Shown here in pieces: positions 15,898 through 22,876 of a stretch of DNA of 40,797 nt. The position numbers were made by a program, and so were the translations under genes. The stretch is from assembly GCA_030525685.1 (NCBI GenBank), contig JAUNEG010000018.1, positions 1 through 40,797 of the forward strand, in the 5' to 3' direction. Below the pieces are notes generated by a model that saw only the letters and a program-made list of their open reading frames with translations, was not told the origin of the DNA and searched no databases. This DNA is from Atopobiaceae bacterium. GTDB taxonomy: Bacteria; Actinomycetota; Coriobacteriia; Coriobacteriales; Atopobiaceae. Each line of letters opens with the position of its first letter. Position 1 is the first letter of the stretch.

Positions 15898-18117
15898 ATG
15901 GAATCGCTCTACACCAAATACCGCCCGCAGACGTTCGAGCAGGTCGTGGGCCAGTCGCACGTGGTCGAGACCCTCAAGCGCGCCGTGCTCGAGGGGCGCA
16001 CCAGCCATGCCTACCTCTTCTGCGGGCCGCGCGGCACCGGCAAGACCACCATGGCCCGCATCCTGGCCAAGGCGCTCATGTGCGAGAAGGGCCCCGCCGC
16101 GCTGCCCGACGGCAGCTGCGAGCAGTGCCGCCTCATCGCGTCCGGCGAGCACCCGGACGTCATCGAGCTGGACGCCGCGTCGCGCACCGGCGTCGACAAC
16201 GTCCGCGAGGAGATCATCGGCCGCGTGAGCTACGCGCCGGTCATGGGCCGCGCGAAGGTCTACATCATCGACGAGGTCCACATGCTCACCCCGGCGGCGT
16301 TCAACGCGCTGCTCAAGACGCTCGAGGAGCCCCCCGAGCACGTGGTCTTCGTCATGTGCACCACCGACCCGCAGAAGATCCTCCCCACAATCCTCTCGCG
16401 CGTGCAGCGCTTCGACTTCCACGCCATCGGCAACGACGAGATGCAGGCGCACCTGGCCTACGTCTGCGGCCAGGAGGGCTTCACCTACGACGCCGCCGCG
16501 CTCGAGCTGATCGTGCGCCATGCGCGCGGCGGCATGCGCGACGCGCTGACCTCGCTGGAGCAGCTCTCCGTCTTCGGCGCGGGCGACATCGGGCTGGAGG
16601 CGACCCAGGACCTGCTCGGCGAGGTGTCCGGCTCCGTTCTGGGCAAGGTCGCCGAGGCGATGGCCCACCGGGACGCCGCCGCGCTCTTCGCCGAGGTGGC
16701 GACGCTCGCGGACGAGGGTCGCGACCTGCTGCGCTTCACGCGCGAGCTGGCCGCCCACGTGCGCGACGTCTACGTGGTGGCGGTGGCGCCGGATGCTGAC
16801 GACGTCGTGGCGGCGCGCGGCGAGGAGCTCGCATCCCTACGCGCGGAGGCTGCCGCCTTCGGCTCGGCGGACCGCGTGGCGCGCGTGCTCACAATCCTCG
16901 GTGACGCCTCGAGCGAGATGCGCACGGCCACCAACCAGCGGCTCGTTCTGGAGATCGCGCTCACCCGCGTGGCACGCCCCGAGACGGACCTCACCCTCGA
17001 GGCCCTTGCCGAGCGCGTGGGCGACCTCGAGCGCCAGGTGGCCATCCTCGCAACCCCCGGCTCCCGCCCTGCCGCCCCCGCTCCGGAGCCGCAGCCCGTC
17101 GTCTCCGAGCCGCGAACCCAAACCCAAAACAGGTTTGGGTTCACCGCCCAAGCCCCTGCTTCGGCCAGCGTCAACGTCCCCACAGCTCAGAGCGCTGCTC
17201 CGGAAGCTGCGTCGCAGCCGGCTCCTGCTCCGGCCCCGGTTTCCGAACCCAAACCCCCGAGCGCGGGCGAGAAGGACGGAGCGTCTGGGTCCGCTGGCGC
17301 ATCCGCGGGTCTCAGCAACGGCAACCTCCAGCGGGCCTGGAAGCAGGTCGTCGACCAGCTCTTGAGGCAGGCCCCGGCCAAGGGCTCGCTGCTCCTCTCG
17401 TCGACCGCCGTCTCCGACGACGGCACGCGCCTCACCGTGTCCCTGCCCAAGAAGTCGCACTTCGCGGCGAAGATGCTCGAGCGCTCGGACGTCCGTGCGA
17501 GCGTGGACCCCGTCGTGGCGGCCGCCTTTGGGCCGCGACAGGTCGTCTACGTCGAGTCCAGCCTCGCGAGCCAGGCGATCTCCCGTGCCGAGGCCCAGGC
17601 ACAGGCCGCCCCGGCGCCCGTCGCGCCTCCGGTCGAGGCCCCTGCCCCGGCGCCCGTTTCCGCAGCGCCCGAGCCGGAGCCCGCGCCCGTGGCGCCCGCA
17701 CCCGCGGAGCCGGCCCCGACGCCCGCACCGAACCCCGCGCCGCCGGCCCCGGCCCCGGCCGAGCCGGCCTACCCCATGCCCTGGGATGCCCCGGCCCCCG
17801 AGCCCGACTCCGATTCCTACGCTGACGCCGACGTACCCTCGTTCGCCCAGGACGAGGAGCTCACGGCACCCGCGCAGCCGGCGAACTCGGCCGAGTTGCC
17901 CGTGCGCGGCCAGGGGGGCGAGGAGCTCTCGCCCGAGTTCGCCGCCATCGCGGACCAGCTCAGCGCCGCCTTCGGCCAGCCCCTCTCGGTGAGCGTGGAG
18001 CCCTCGAACCCCACCTCCGACGAGGCGGCGGCGGTCGAGCTCTCCAGGGAGCGGGACTACGAGGAGGACGCCGGCTTCACCGACGAACCCGTCGACGACG
18101 AGGAAGATGACGAGTAG
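15898..18117 (+). CDS. dnaX: DNA polymerase III clamp-loader subunit (gamma/tau)
   Basis: 739 residues. Domain I has the AAA+ Walker A GPRGTGKTT (Lys49), DEVH, and the SRVQRF sensor/arginine region; domain III ends near residue 370. Then comes a long Pro/Ala-rich linker, a middle domain around 470-560 (LQRAWKQVVDQLLRQAPAKGSLLLSSTAVSDD...) and an acidic, Pro-rich tail. It loads the sliding clamp onto DNA. The zinc knuckle has only Cys62, Cys74 and Cys77; the fourth cysteine of the usual set is replaced within PDGSCEQC. The linker contains intergenic-type family D repeats in frame. The ATG has GGAGG five bases upstream. ybaB and recR follow, the classic dnaX-ybaB-recR order. Confidence 0.95.
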   Translation: MESLYTKYRPQTFEQVVGQSHVVETLKRAVLEGRTSHAYLFCGPRGTGKTTMARILAKALMCEKGPAALPDGSCEQCRLIASGEHPDVIELDAASRTGVDNVREEIIGRVSYAPVMGRAKVYIIDEVHMLTPAAFNALLKTLEEPPEHVVFVMCTTDPQKILPTILSRVQRFDFHAIGNDEMQAHLAYVCGQEGFTYDAAALELIVRHARGGMRDALTSLEQLSVFGAGDIGLEATQDLLGEVSGSVLGKVAEAMAHRDAAALFAEVATLADEGRDLLRFTRELAAHVRDVYVVAVAPDADDVVAARGEELASLRAEAAAFGSADRVARVLTILGDASSEMRTATNQRLVLEIALTRVARPETDLTLEALAERVGDLERQVAILATPGSRPAAPAPEPQPVVSEPRTQTQNRFGFTAQAPASASVNVPTAQSAAPEAASQPAPAPAPVSEPKPPSAGEKDGASGSAGASAGLSNGNLQRAWKQVVDQLLRQAPAKGSLLLSSTAVSDDGTRLTVSLPKKSHFAAKMLERSDVRASVDPVVAAAFGPRQVVYVESSLASQAISRAEAQAQAAPAPVAPPVEAPAPAPVSAAPEPEPAPVAPAPAEPAPTPAPNPAPPAPAPAEPAYPMPWDAPAPEPDSDSYADADVPSFAQDEELTAPAQPANSAELPVRGQGGEELSPEFAAIADQLSAAFGQPLSVSVEPSNPTSDEAAAVELSRERDYEEDAGFTDEPVDDEEDDE
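17114..17255. repeat. Family D repeats inside the dnaX linker
   Basis: GAACCCAAACC (17114-17124) and GGTTTGGGTTC (17132-17142) form the same 11-bp hairpin with a 7-base loop as at 10398-10426; a third copy, GAACCCAAACC, is at 17245-17255 and is followed by GGGCGAGAAGGACG. They encode EPRTQTQNRFGFTAQ and SEPKPPSAGEKD, unlike the surrounding Pro/Ala sequence. Confidence 0.85.
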
Positions 18118-18182
18118 CACCACTCACCGTACCTCTCGCCCGCGGACCCGCGGCGAGCGATAGCGAAGAAAGGAAACACGGC

Positions 18183-18518
18183 ATGTCCAAGGGATTCAAC
18201 ATGGGCGGCATGAACCGCAACCAGATGATGGCCCAGGCCCGCAAGATGCAGGAGCAGCTCCTGGCTGCCCAGCAGAAGGCGGCCGAGACCGAGGTCTCCG
18301 CGAGCGCGGGCGGCGGCGCCGTCAAGGTCACGGCCACCGGCGACCTGCGCCTGGCCTCGCTCACGATCGACCCGGGCGCCGTTGACCCCGAGGACGTCGA
18401 GATGCTGCAGGACATGATCCTCGCCGCCGTGAACGACGTCCTGGACTCCGCCGAGCAGATGGCCAGCCAGCAGCTCGGCGCCGTGACGGGCGGCATGAGC
18501 ATCCCGGGCCTGTTCTAG
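18183..18518 (+). CDS. ybaB: YbaB/EbfC family nucleoid-associated protein
   Basis: 111 residues. Met/Gln-rich N-terminus (MSKGFNMGGMNRNQMMAQARKMQEQL), a long first helix, and the central family pattern EVSASAGGGAVKVTATGDLRLASLTIDP. Family members form dimers that bind DNA without strict sequence preference and help organise the nucleoid. It lies between dnaX and recR, the usual position. AAAGGA lies about seven bases before the ATG. The Met-rich start is a little longer than in the enteric protein. Confidence 0.92.
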   Translation: MSKGFNMGGMNRNQMMAQARKMQEQLLAAQQKAAETEVSASAGGGAVKVTATGDLRLASLTIDPGAVDPEDVEMLQDMILAAVNDVLDSAEQMASQQLGAVTGGMSIPGLF

Positions 18519-18530
18519 GGTGCGACGGCC

Positions 18531-19145
18531 GTGTCCGTGGACGCCACAATGAACGACGGTCGCGCGCTCCAGCGGCTTCTGGACGAGCTGGGCAGGCTGC
18601 CGGGCATCGGCCCCAAGTCGGCCCAGCGCATCGCCTACCACCTTCTCGAGGCCGACGCCGAGGAGGCGCGCCGCCTTGCCGCCGCGATCCTCGAGGTCAA
18701 GCAGCAGGTGCACTTCTGCCCGGTGTGCTTCAGCTACGCAACGCGCGAGACCTGCGACGTCTGCGCCGACGGCTCGCGCGACCGCGAGCGCATCTGCGTG
18801 GTCTCCGAGCCGCGCGACGTGAGCGCCATCGAGCGCACGGGCAGCTACCACGGGCTCTATCACGTGCTTGGCGGCGTCATCAGCCCCATGGACAAGATCG
18901 GGCCCGAGCAGCTGCACGTGCGCGAGCTGCTGGCGCGCCTTGCCGACGGCAGCGTCACCGAGGTCATTCTCGCCACCAACCCGGACGTCGAGGGCGAGAC
19001 CACGGCGACCTACCTCGCGCGCGTCATCCATCCGCTGGGCGTGCGCGTCTCTCGCCTGGCGAGCGGCCTGCCCGTGGGCGGGGACCTGGAATATGCGGAC
19101 GAAGTCACCCTCGGGCGCGCCATTGAGGAGCGCCGCGAGGTCTAG
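18531..19145 (+). CDS. recR: Recombination mediator RecR
   Basis: 204 residues. Helix-hairpin-helix [18 protein letters not shown], the four-cysteine zinc finger CPVC...CDVC (Cys63, 66, 75, 78), and a Toprim domain with [12 protein letters not shown] and [15 protein letters not shown]. With RecO/RecF it loads RecA onto gapped DNA. The GTG start at 18531 has only a weak AGGG upstream, and ATG at 18549 is an alternative that keeps the conserved core. It is 12 bp after ybaB, so translation may depend on upstream ribosomes. Confidence 0.94.
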   Translation: MSVDATMNDGRALQRLLDELGRLPGIGPKSAQRIAYHLLEADAEEARRLAAAILEVKQQVHFCPVCFSYATRETCDVCADGSRDRERICVVSEPRDVSAIERTGSYHGLYHVLGGVISPMDKIGPEQLHVRELLARLADGSVTEVILATNPDVEGETTATYLARVIHPLGVRVSRLASGLPVGGDLEYADEVTLGRAIEERREV

Positions 19146-19160
19146 CGATCGGGGGACGCT

Positions 19161-20036
19161 ATGGCAGCAAGGGACGAGAAGAACGTGCGCCCGGCGCACC
19201 ACGCAAGCCATGCCGCACCGGCGGGGCGGGGAAGCCACGCCGCCGGAGACTCGGCGCGCGCCAGCCACGCGCGGACCGGCGCGCGGCGCGCGGCGCGCCA
19301 GAGCCCCCAGGGCCTGGCCAGCGACTCCAGTGAGATCTCGACGATCGGCGCCGGGCAGGGCGCGCGCGTGACCACGCGCAAGAACGCCGCCGAGGCAGCG
19401 GATCGCGCGCGGCAGAACGCCGAGAAGCGCTACGCCAAGCGCCACCCCGAGGCCCGCGCCCCGCAGGGCGGCCCGGAGCGGAGCGTCCGCAACATCGTCC
19501 TTCTCGTCATCGCCGGCATCCTGGTGGTTGCGGTGGTCTTTGCCGTGGGGAGCCTGATCAACGCGCTGCTGTTCCCTCCCGCGACCGAGGAGGCCACCAA
19601 GCAGGAGCAGACCCTGCGCCCCAGCGACGACGAGCTCGCCGCGCAGGAGGAGCAGGCCGAGCACGACGCCGGCCATGAGCAGGCGGGCGTCGACGGGACC
19701 GTGAGCTACGCCGGCGAGACGTACTCGCTGCAGCAGGGCGACGGCGGCTCCTGGAGCCTCGTCAACTCCGCCGGCGAGGCGCTCGTCACGCTCGAGGGAA
19801 CGCCGGTTGCGCTGGTGCGCACCGGCGACACGCTGCTGGTGCCCGAGAACCGCGACGGCGGCTGGGACGTGCCCTGCTACGTCGTCGGCGGTCACACGCA
19901 GGGCATCACCTACGTCGTCGGCCCTGACGGCAACCCGGTGCAGGGCTCTGGGGACATCGCGTCCGTGGAGCTCGACGGGACCACACTCTGCGTGACGGGC
20001 GCCGACGGGTCCACAACCGACGTCGCGCTGGCGTAG
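19161..20036 (+). CDS. Membrane-anchored protein of unknown function
   Basis: 291 residues. About 110 residues at the N-terminus are Ala/Arg/His-rich, basic and probably disordered; one strong membrane helix follows (VRNIVLLVIAGILVVAVVFAVG, around 110-133), then an acidic coiled stretch and a beta-rich domain with repeating short strands (GETYSLQQGDGGSWSLVNSAGEALVTLEGTPVALVR..., GGHTQGITYVVGPDGNPVQ). The topology suggests a cytoplasmic basic tail and an outer beta domain. I do not recognise the family. It follows recR by 15 bp and probably shares its transcript. A family A array begins nine bases after its stop. Confidence 0.75.
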   Translation: MAARDEKNVRPAHHASHAAPAGRGSHAAGDSARASHARTGARRAARQSPQGLASDSSEISTIGAGQGARVTTRKNAAEAADRARQNAEKRYAKRHPEARAPQGGPERSVRNIVLLVIAGILVVAVVFAVGSLINALLFPPATEEATKQEQTLRPSDDELAAQEEQAEHDAGHEQAGVDGTVSYAGETYSLQQGDGGSWSLVNSAGEALVTLEGTPVALVRTGDTLLVPENRDGGWDVPCYVVGGHTQGITYVVGPDGNPVQGSGDIASVELDGTTLCVTGADGSTTDVALA

Positions 20037-20044
20037 GCGCCGTC

Positions 20045-20196
20045 GGGTTAGGAATACCGCGTCGTCCCCGTTCCCGCAGCCGATCGGGTTAAAACTACCG
20101 CGTCGTCCCCCTCCAAACGCGTCCGCGGAGGGGGACGACGCGTTGTTTCTAACCCGTATGCCGAGAAGAACGGGGACGAGCGCGATTTTCTAACCC
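20045..20196. repeat. Complete family A array (152 bp, + + - -)
   Basis: Units at 20045-20071 (+), 20086-20112 (+), 20129-20155 (-), 20170-20196 (-); spacers 14, 16, 14 bp, identical geometry to 13367-13518. The inner pair shares CGCGTCGTCCCCCT, where both members carry CCCCCT instead of the usual CCCCGT, while the outer pair keeps CCCCGT. The right spacer contains CGAGAAG. Confidence 0.92.
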
Positions 20197-20258
20197 GCCC
20201 CGCGTCCGCGCTCTTTCCGCGGAGACGTGGCGCCGGCGTCAGGTGCGGCCCCCTCCCG

Positions 20259-20267
20259 TGCCATAAT
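20259..20267 (+). promoter_or_regulatory. Extended -10 promoter for gpsA
   Basis: TGCCATAAT, an extended -10 (TGnCATAAT), lies 42 bases before the gpsA ATG and just after the repeat array. Confidence 0.5.
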
Positions 20268-20309
20268 CTTGCGAACGAAGCACCTGCGTCTACCAGCTTG
20301 GGGGAACGT

Positions 20310-21347
20310 ATGAACATACAGCATGCCCGCGTCGGCGTGATCGGAAGCGGCGCCTGGGGCCTGGCGCTCGCGCGCCTCTTCTCGCGCGAGGGGCACGAGG
20401 TCACCGTGTGGTCCGAGTCCGAGCAGACCGTCGAGCGCCTGCGCGAGACGCGCGTGATCCCGCTGCCGGGCGACCCCGAGCTTCCCGCTGACATCGCCCT
20501 CACCACCAGCGTCGAGGAGACGTGCGCCGATAAGGACGTCGTCGTCTTCGTGACCTCCTCGCGCTTCGTGCGCAGCATGGCCGCCCAGGCCGCACCGTTC
20601 CTCGAGCCCAAGACGATCCTCGTCTGCGCGACGAAGGGCCTCGAGGAGGGCACGATGGACACGATGACCGAGGTCATCACCAACGAGCTCTCCAAGGTGC
20701 GCCCGGAGCTGACCCCGTCGGTCGTTGCCCTCTCCGGCCCGAGCCACGCCGAGGAGGTCGCCTTCGACATGCCCACGTGCATCGTGGCGGCAAGCGACGA
20801 CAAGGACGCCGCGCTTCTCGTCCAGCGGCTCTTCTCCGGTGACGTCCTGCGTGTCTACACCAGCGACGACTCGCGCGGCGTGGAGCTCTGCGGCGCCATC
20901 AAGAACGTGATCGCCCTCGCGTGCGGCATCGCGCGCGGCCTGGGCTTTGGCGACAACTCCTCCGCTGCGCTCATCACGCGCGGCATCGCCGAGATGCGCC
21001 GCCTGGGCACCGCCTTCGGCTGCGACCCCGAGACGTTCTTCGGCCTGGCCTGCACCGGCGACCTCGTGGTTACGGCCGGCAGCCTGCACAGCCGCAACCT
21101 CCGCTGCGGCAAGATGATCGGCTCGGGCATGCCGGTCGACGAGGCCGTGAAGAAGGTCGGCGCCGTGGTCGAGGGCCTGAACGCGCTGCCCGCCGTCCTC
21201 GAGCTCTCCCAGCGCCTGCGCGTCGAGATGCCGATCTGCGAGATGGTCGACCGCGTCGTCTCCGGCGAGGTGGCCCCCGAGGACGCCACCGCGCTGCTGA
21301 TGGGCCGCGAGCTCAAGGCCGAGGGCCCTGCCGCCTACGAGGACTAG
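20310..21347 (+). CDS. gpsA: NAD(P)-dependent glycerol-3-phosphate dehydrogenase
   Basis: 345 residues. Rossmann motif GVIGSGAWGLALARL near the N-terminus, VTSSRFVRSMAAQ, CATKGLE, SGPSHAEEVA, the catalytic Lys in ELCGAIKNVIALACGIARGLGFGDNSS (two segments) and TCTGD-like CTGDLVVTAGS. It reduces dihydroxyacetone phosphate to sn-glycerol-3-phosphate for phospholipid synthesis. The ATG at 20310 has GGGGGA six bases upstream; a TTG 12 bases earlier would overlap that site and is less likely. Transcribed alone, ended by a strong hairpin at 21381. Confidence 0.95.
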   Translation: MNIQHARVGVIGSGAWGLALARLFSREGHEVTVWSESEQTVERLRETRVIPLPGDPELPADIALTTSVEETCADKDVVVFVTSSRFVRSMAAQAAPFLEPKTILVCATKGLEEGTMDTMTEVITNELSKVRPELTPSVVALSGPSHAEEVAFDMPTCIVAASDDKDAALLVQRLFSGDVLRVYTSDDSRGVELCGAIKNVIALACGIARGLGFGDNSSAALITRGIAEMRRLGTAFGCDPETFFGLACTGDLVVTAGSLHSRNLRCGKMIGSGMPVDEAVKKVGAVVEGLNALPAVLELSQRLRVEMPICEMVDRVVSGEVAPEDATALLMGRELKAEGPAAYED

Positions 21348-21356
21348 CCCCTTCGA

Positions 21357-21492
21357 AGCAAGCTCCGATATATGTACGAGCGCGCCGCCCTTCTCGCCAG
21401 TCGAGAAGGGCGGCGCGAGCTGTTTACCTGGTCATATATGAACCGAAAGCAACCATCTGCCAGGAGCGCTCGTACATAAATCGGAGTTCGCT
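21357..21492. repeat. Family F array: 27-bp units with the same 16-bp centre
   Basis: A 27-bp unit at 21357-21383 (+, containing CTCCGATATATGTACGAGCG) is inverted at 21466-21492 with about 24 of 27 matches. A third, poorer plus unit at 21423-21449 (core CATATATGAAC) ends exactly 16 bp before the minus unit, the centre spacing of families A and B. Its sequence is unrelated to A and B. Confidence 0.7.
21381..21417. terminator. 16-bp perfect hairpin between gpsA and the Nramp gene
   Basis: CGCGCCGCCCTTCTCG pairs perfectly with its complement after a five-base loop CCAGT. The stem includes CTTCTCG. It lies between convergent genes and could stop both transcripts, but lacks a clean T run. Confidence 0.65.
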
Positions 21493-21517
21493 CCGTGAAA
21501 CTAGCGGCACCCCCGCG

Positions 21518-21625
21518 CTACCTGCGCACCTCGCCCGCGCGGTCGACGTACTGTTGCAGCACGTAGCGCAGATCGGGGTCGTCCAGGCTCATGACCAGGC
21601 CCTCCGCCGCCCCGGCCGCGCCGCC
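21518..21625 (-). other. In-frame coding-like tail after the Nramp stop codon
   Basis: Directly after the TAG of the Nramp gene the same frame stays open for 35 codons and encodes GGAAGAAEGLV then MSLDDPDLRYVLQQYVDR and AGEVRR before a TAG. The middle part looks like real protein. It could be a 24-residue gene from its ATG at 21592, or a C-terminal tail lost through a nonsense mutation. Confidence 0.35.
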
Positions 21626-22876
21626 CTACACGCCCATGCCCTGCATGAGGAACATGATCACGGTGAGGATTGTCACCGCCGCAATCGTGAACCACGTGAG
21701 CGCGTTCCAGCCGCGCCCGTTGGCAAAGCGGCCCATGACGTGCTTGTCGCTGGCGATGAGCACCATGAAGACGAGGATGACGGGCAACAGCACGCCGTTG
21801 ATGACCTGCGCCACCATCATGATGCCAAAGAGGTTGACGTCGGGGAGCATGACCACCAGCGCGGAGACGGCGATGACGGCGGTGATGATGCCGCGGTAGA
21901 CGGGCGCCTCGGCCCAGCTGCGGTCCGCGCCGCGCTCCCAGCCGAAGGCCTCGCAGATCGCGCTCGAGGTGATGCCGGGCAGCACGCACGCCGCCAGGAA
22001 CGACGCCCCGGTGAGGCCCGCACCGAAGAGCAGCTCGGCGTAGTCGCCCACGAGTGGGGCCAGCGCAGTCGCCGCCTCCTCGGCGCCGTTCACCACCACG
22101 CCGGCGGGGTGCAGCACTGCGCCGGTGGTGAGGATGATGAACCAGGAGATGACGCTTGCCGCCACGGCGCCCGTCACGGTGTCGACGCGCTGGTAGGGGA
22201 GGTCCTCGGCGTGGGCGTTCTTCTCGACCACGTTGGACTGCGCCAGAAAGAGCATCCACGGCGCGATGGCGGTGCCCACGCTCGCCACCAAGAGCGAAAG
22301 ATAGCGCGGCGTCGCCTCCACGTGCGGGACCATGGTGTGCAAGAGGGCGTCGCCCCAGTCCGGGCCCACCATGACCCCGGCCACGATGTAGGTCACGAAG
22401 ACGCACGCGACGGCGAGAAGGACCTTCTCGATGCGGCGGTACGACCCGCTCATCGTGAGCAGCCAGATGGCGAGCGCCGCGACCGGCACGCTCACGTAGA
22501 CCGGCACGTCGAAGAGCGCGAGGGCGGACGCGATGCCCGCGAACTCCGAGAGCGTGACCGTGGTGTTGGAGACGAGAAGGGCGGCCATCGCCAGCGCGGA
22601 GAGGCGCACGCCGAACTGCTCGCGGATGAGCGAGGCGAGGCCCTTGCCCGTGACGCAGCCCATGCGCGCCGCGGTCTCCTGCGCCACGATGAGCAGGAAG
22701 CACATCACCGGCACGGTCCAGAGCTGCATGAAGCCGAAGAGCGCGCCCGCGTTGGAGTAGGTTGCCACGCCGCCGGCGTCCGCGCCAGCGAGCGCGGCCA
22801 CCATGCCGGGGCCCATCGCCGCGAGGATGCGGCGCGGCTCGAGCCGCGTGCGCGCGTTCTTCTCGTCCTGCGGCAT
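21626..22876 (-). CDS. Nramp-family transporter, magnesium-type (NRMT-like)
   Basis: 416 residues and about eleven membrane helices with the Nramp fold. The TM1 metal motif DPGN of classical Mn/Fe transporters is replaced by DAGG (GADAGGVATY), and the TM6 MPHN region by APWM (SVGTAIAPWMLFLAQS), so the soft-metal ligand methionine is gone. These changes resemble Nramp-related magnesium transporters, one of which was characterised from Eggerthella lenta, another coriobacterium. It would import Mg2+ across the cytoplasmic membrane. Its ATG directly follows the stop codon of the MgtE-like gene (TAGATG), so the two are co-expressed. Metal choice is inferred. Confidence 0.85.
   Translation of the reverse strand: MPQDEKNARTRLEPRRILAAMGPGMVAALAGADAGGVATYSNAGALFGFMQLWTVPVMCFLLIVAQETAARMGCVTGKGLASLIREQFGVRLSALAMAALLVSNTTVTLSEFAGIASALALFDVPVYVSVPVAALAIWLLTMSGSYRRIEKVLLAVACVFVTYIVAGVMVGPDWGDALLHTMVPHVEATPRYLSLLVASVGTAIAPWMLFLAQSNVVEKNAHAEDLPYQRVDTVTGAVAASVISWFIILTTGAVLHPAGVVVNGAEEAATALAPLVGDYAELLFGAGLTGASFLAACVLPGITSSAICEAFGWERGADRSWAEAPVYRGIITAVIAVSALVVMLPDVNLFGIMMVAQVINGVLLPVILVFMVLIASDKHVMGRFANGRGWNALTWFTIAAVTILTVIMFLMQGMGV

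Noticed and set aside
21626..22876. Classical manganese/iron MntH transporter
   Set aside because: The DPGN and MPH metal-binding motifs are changed in the way seen in Nramp-related Mg transporters.
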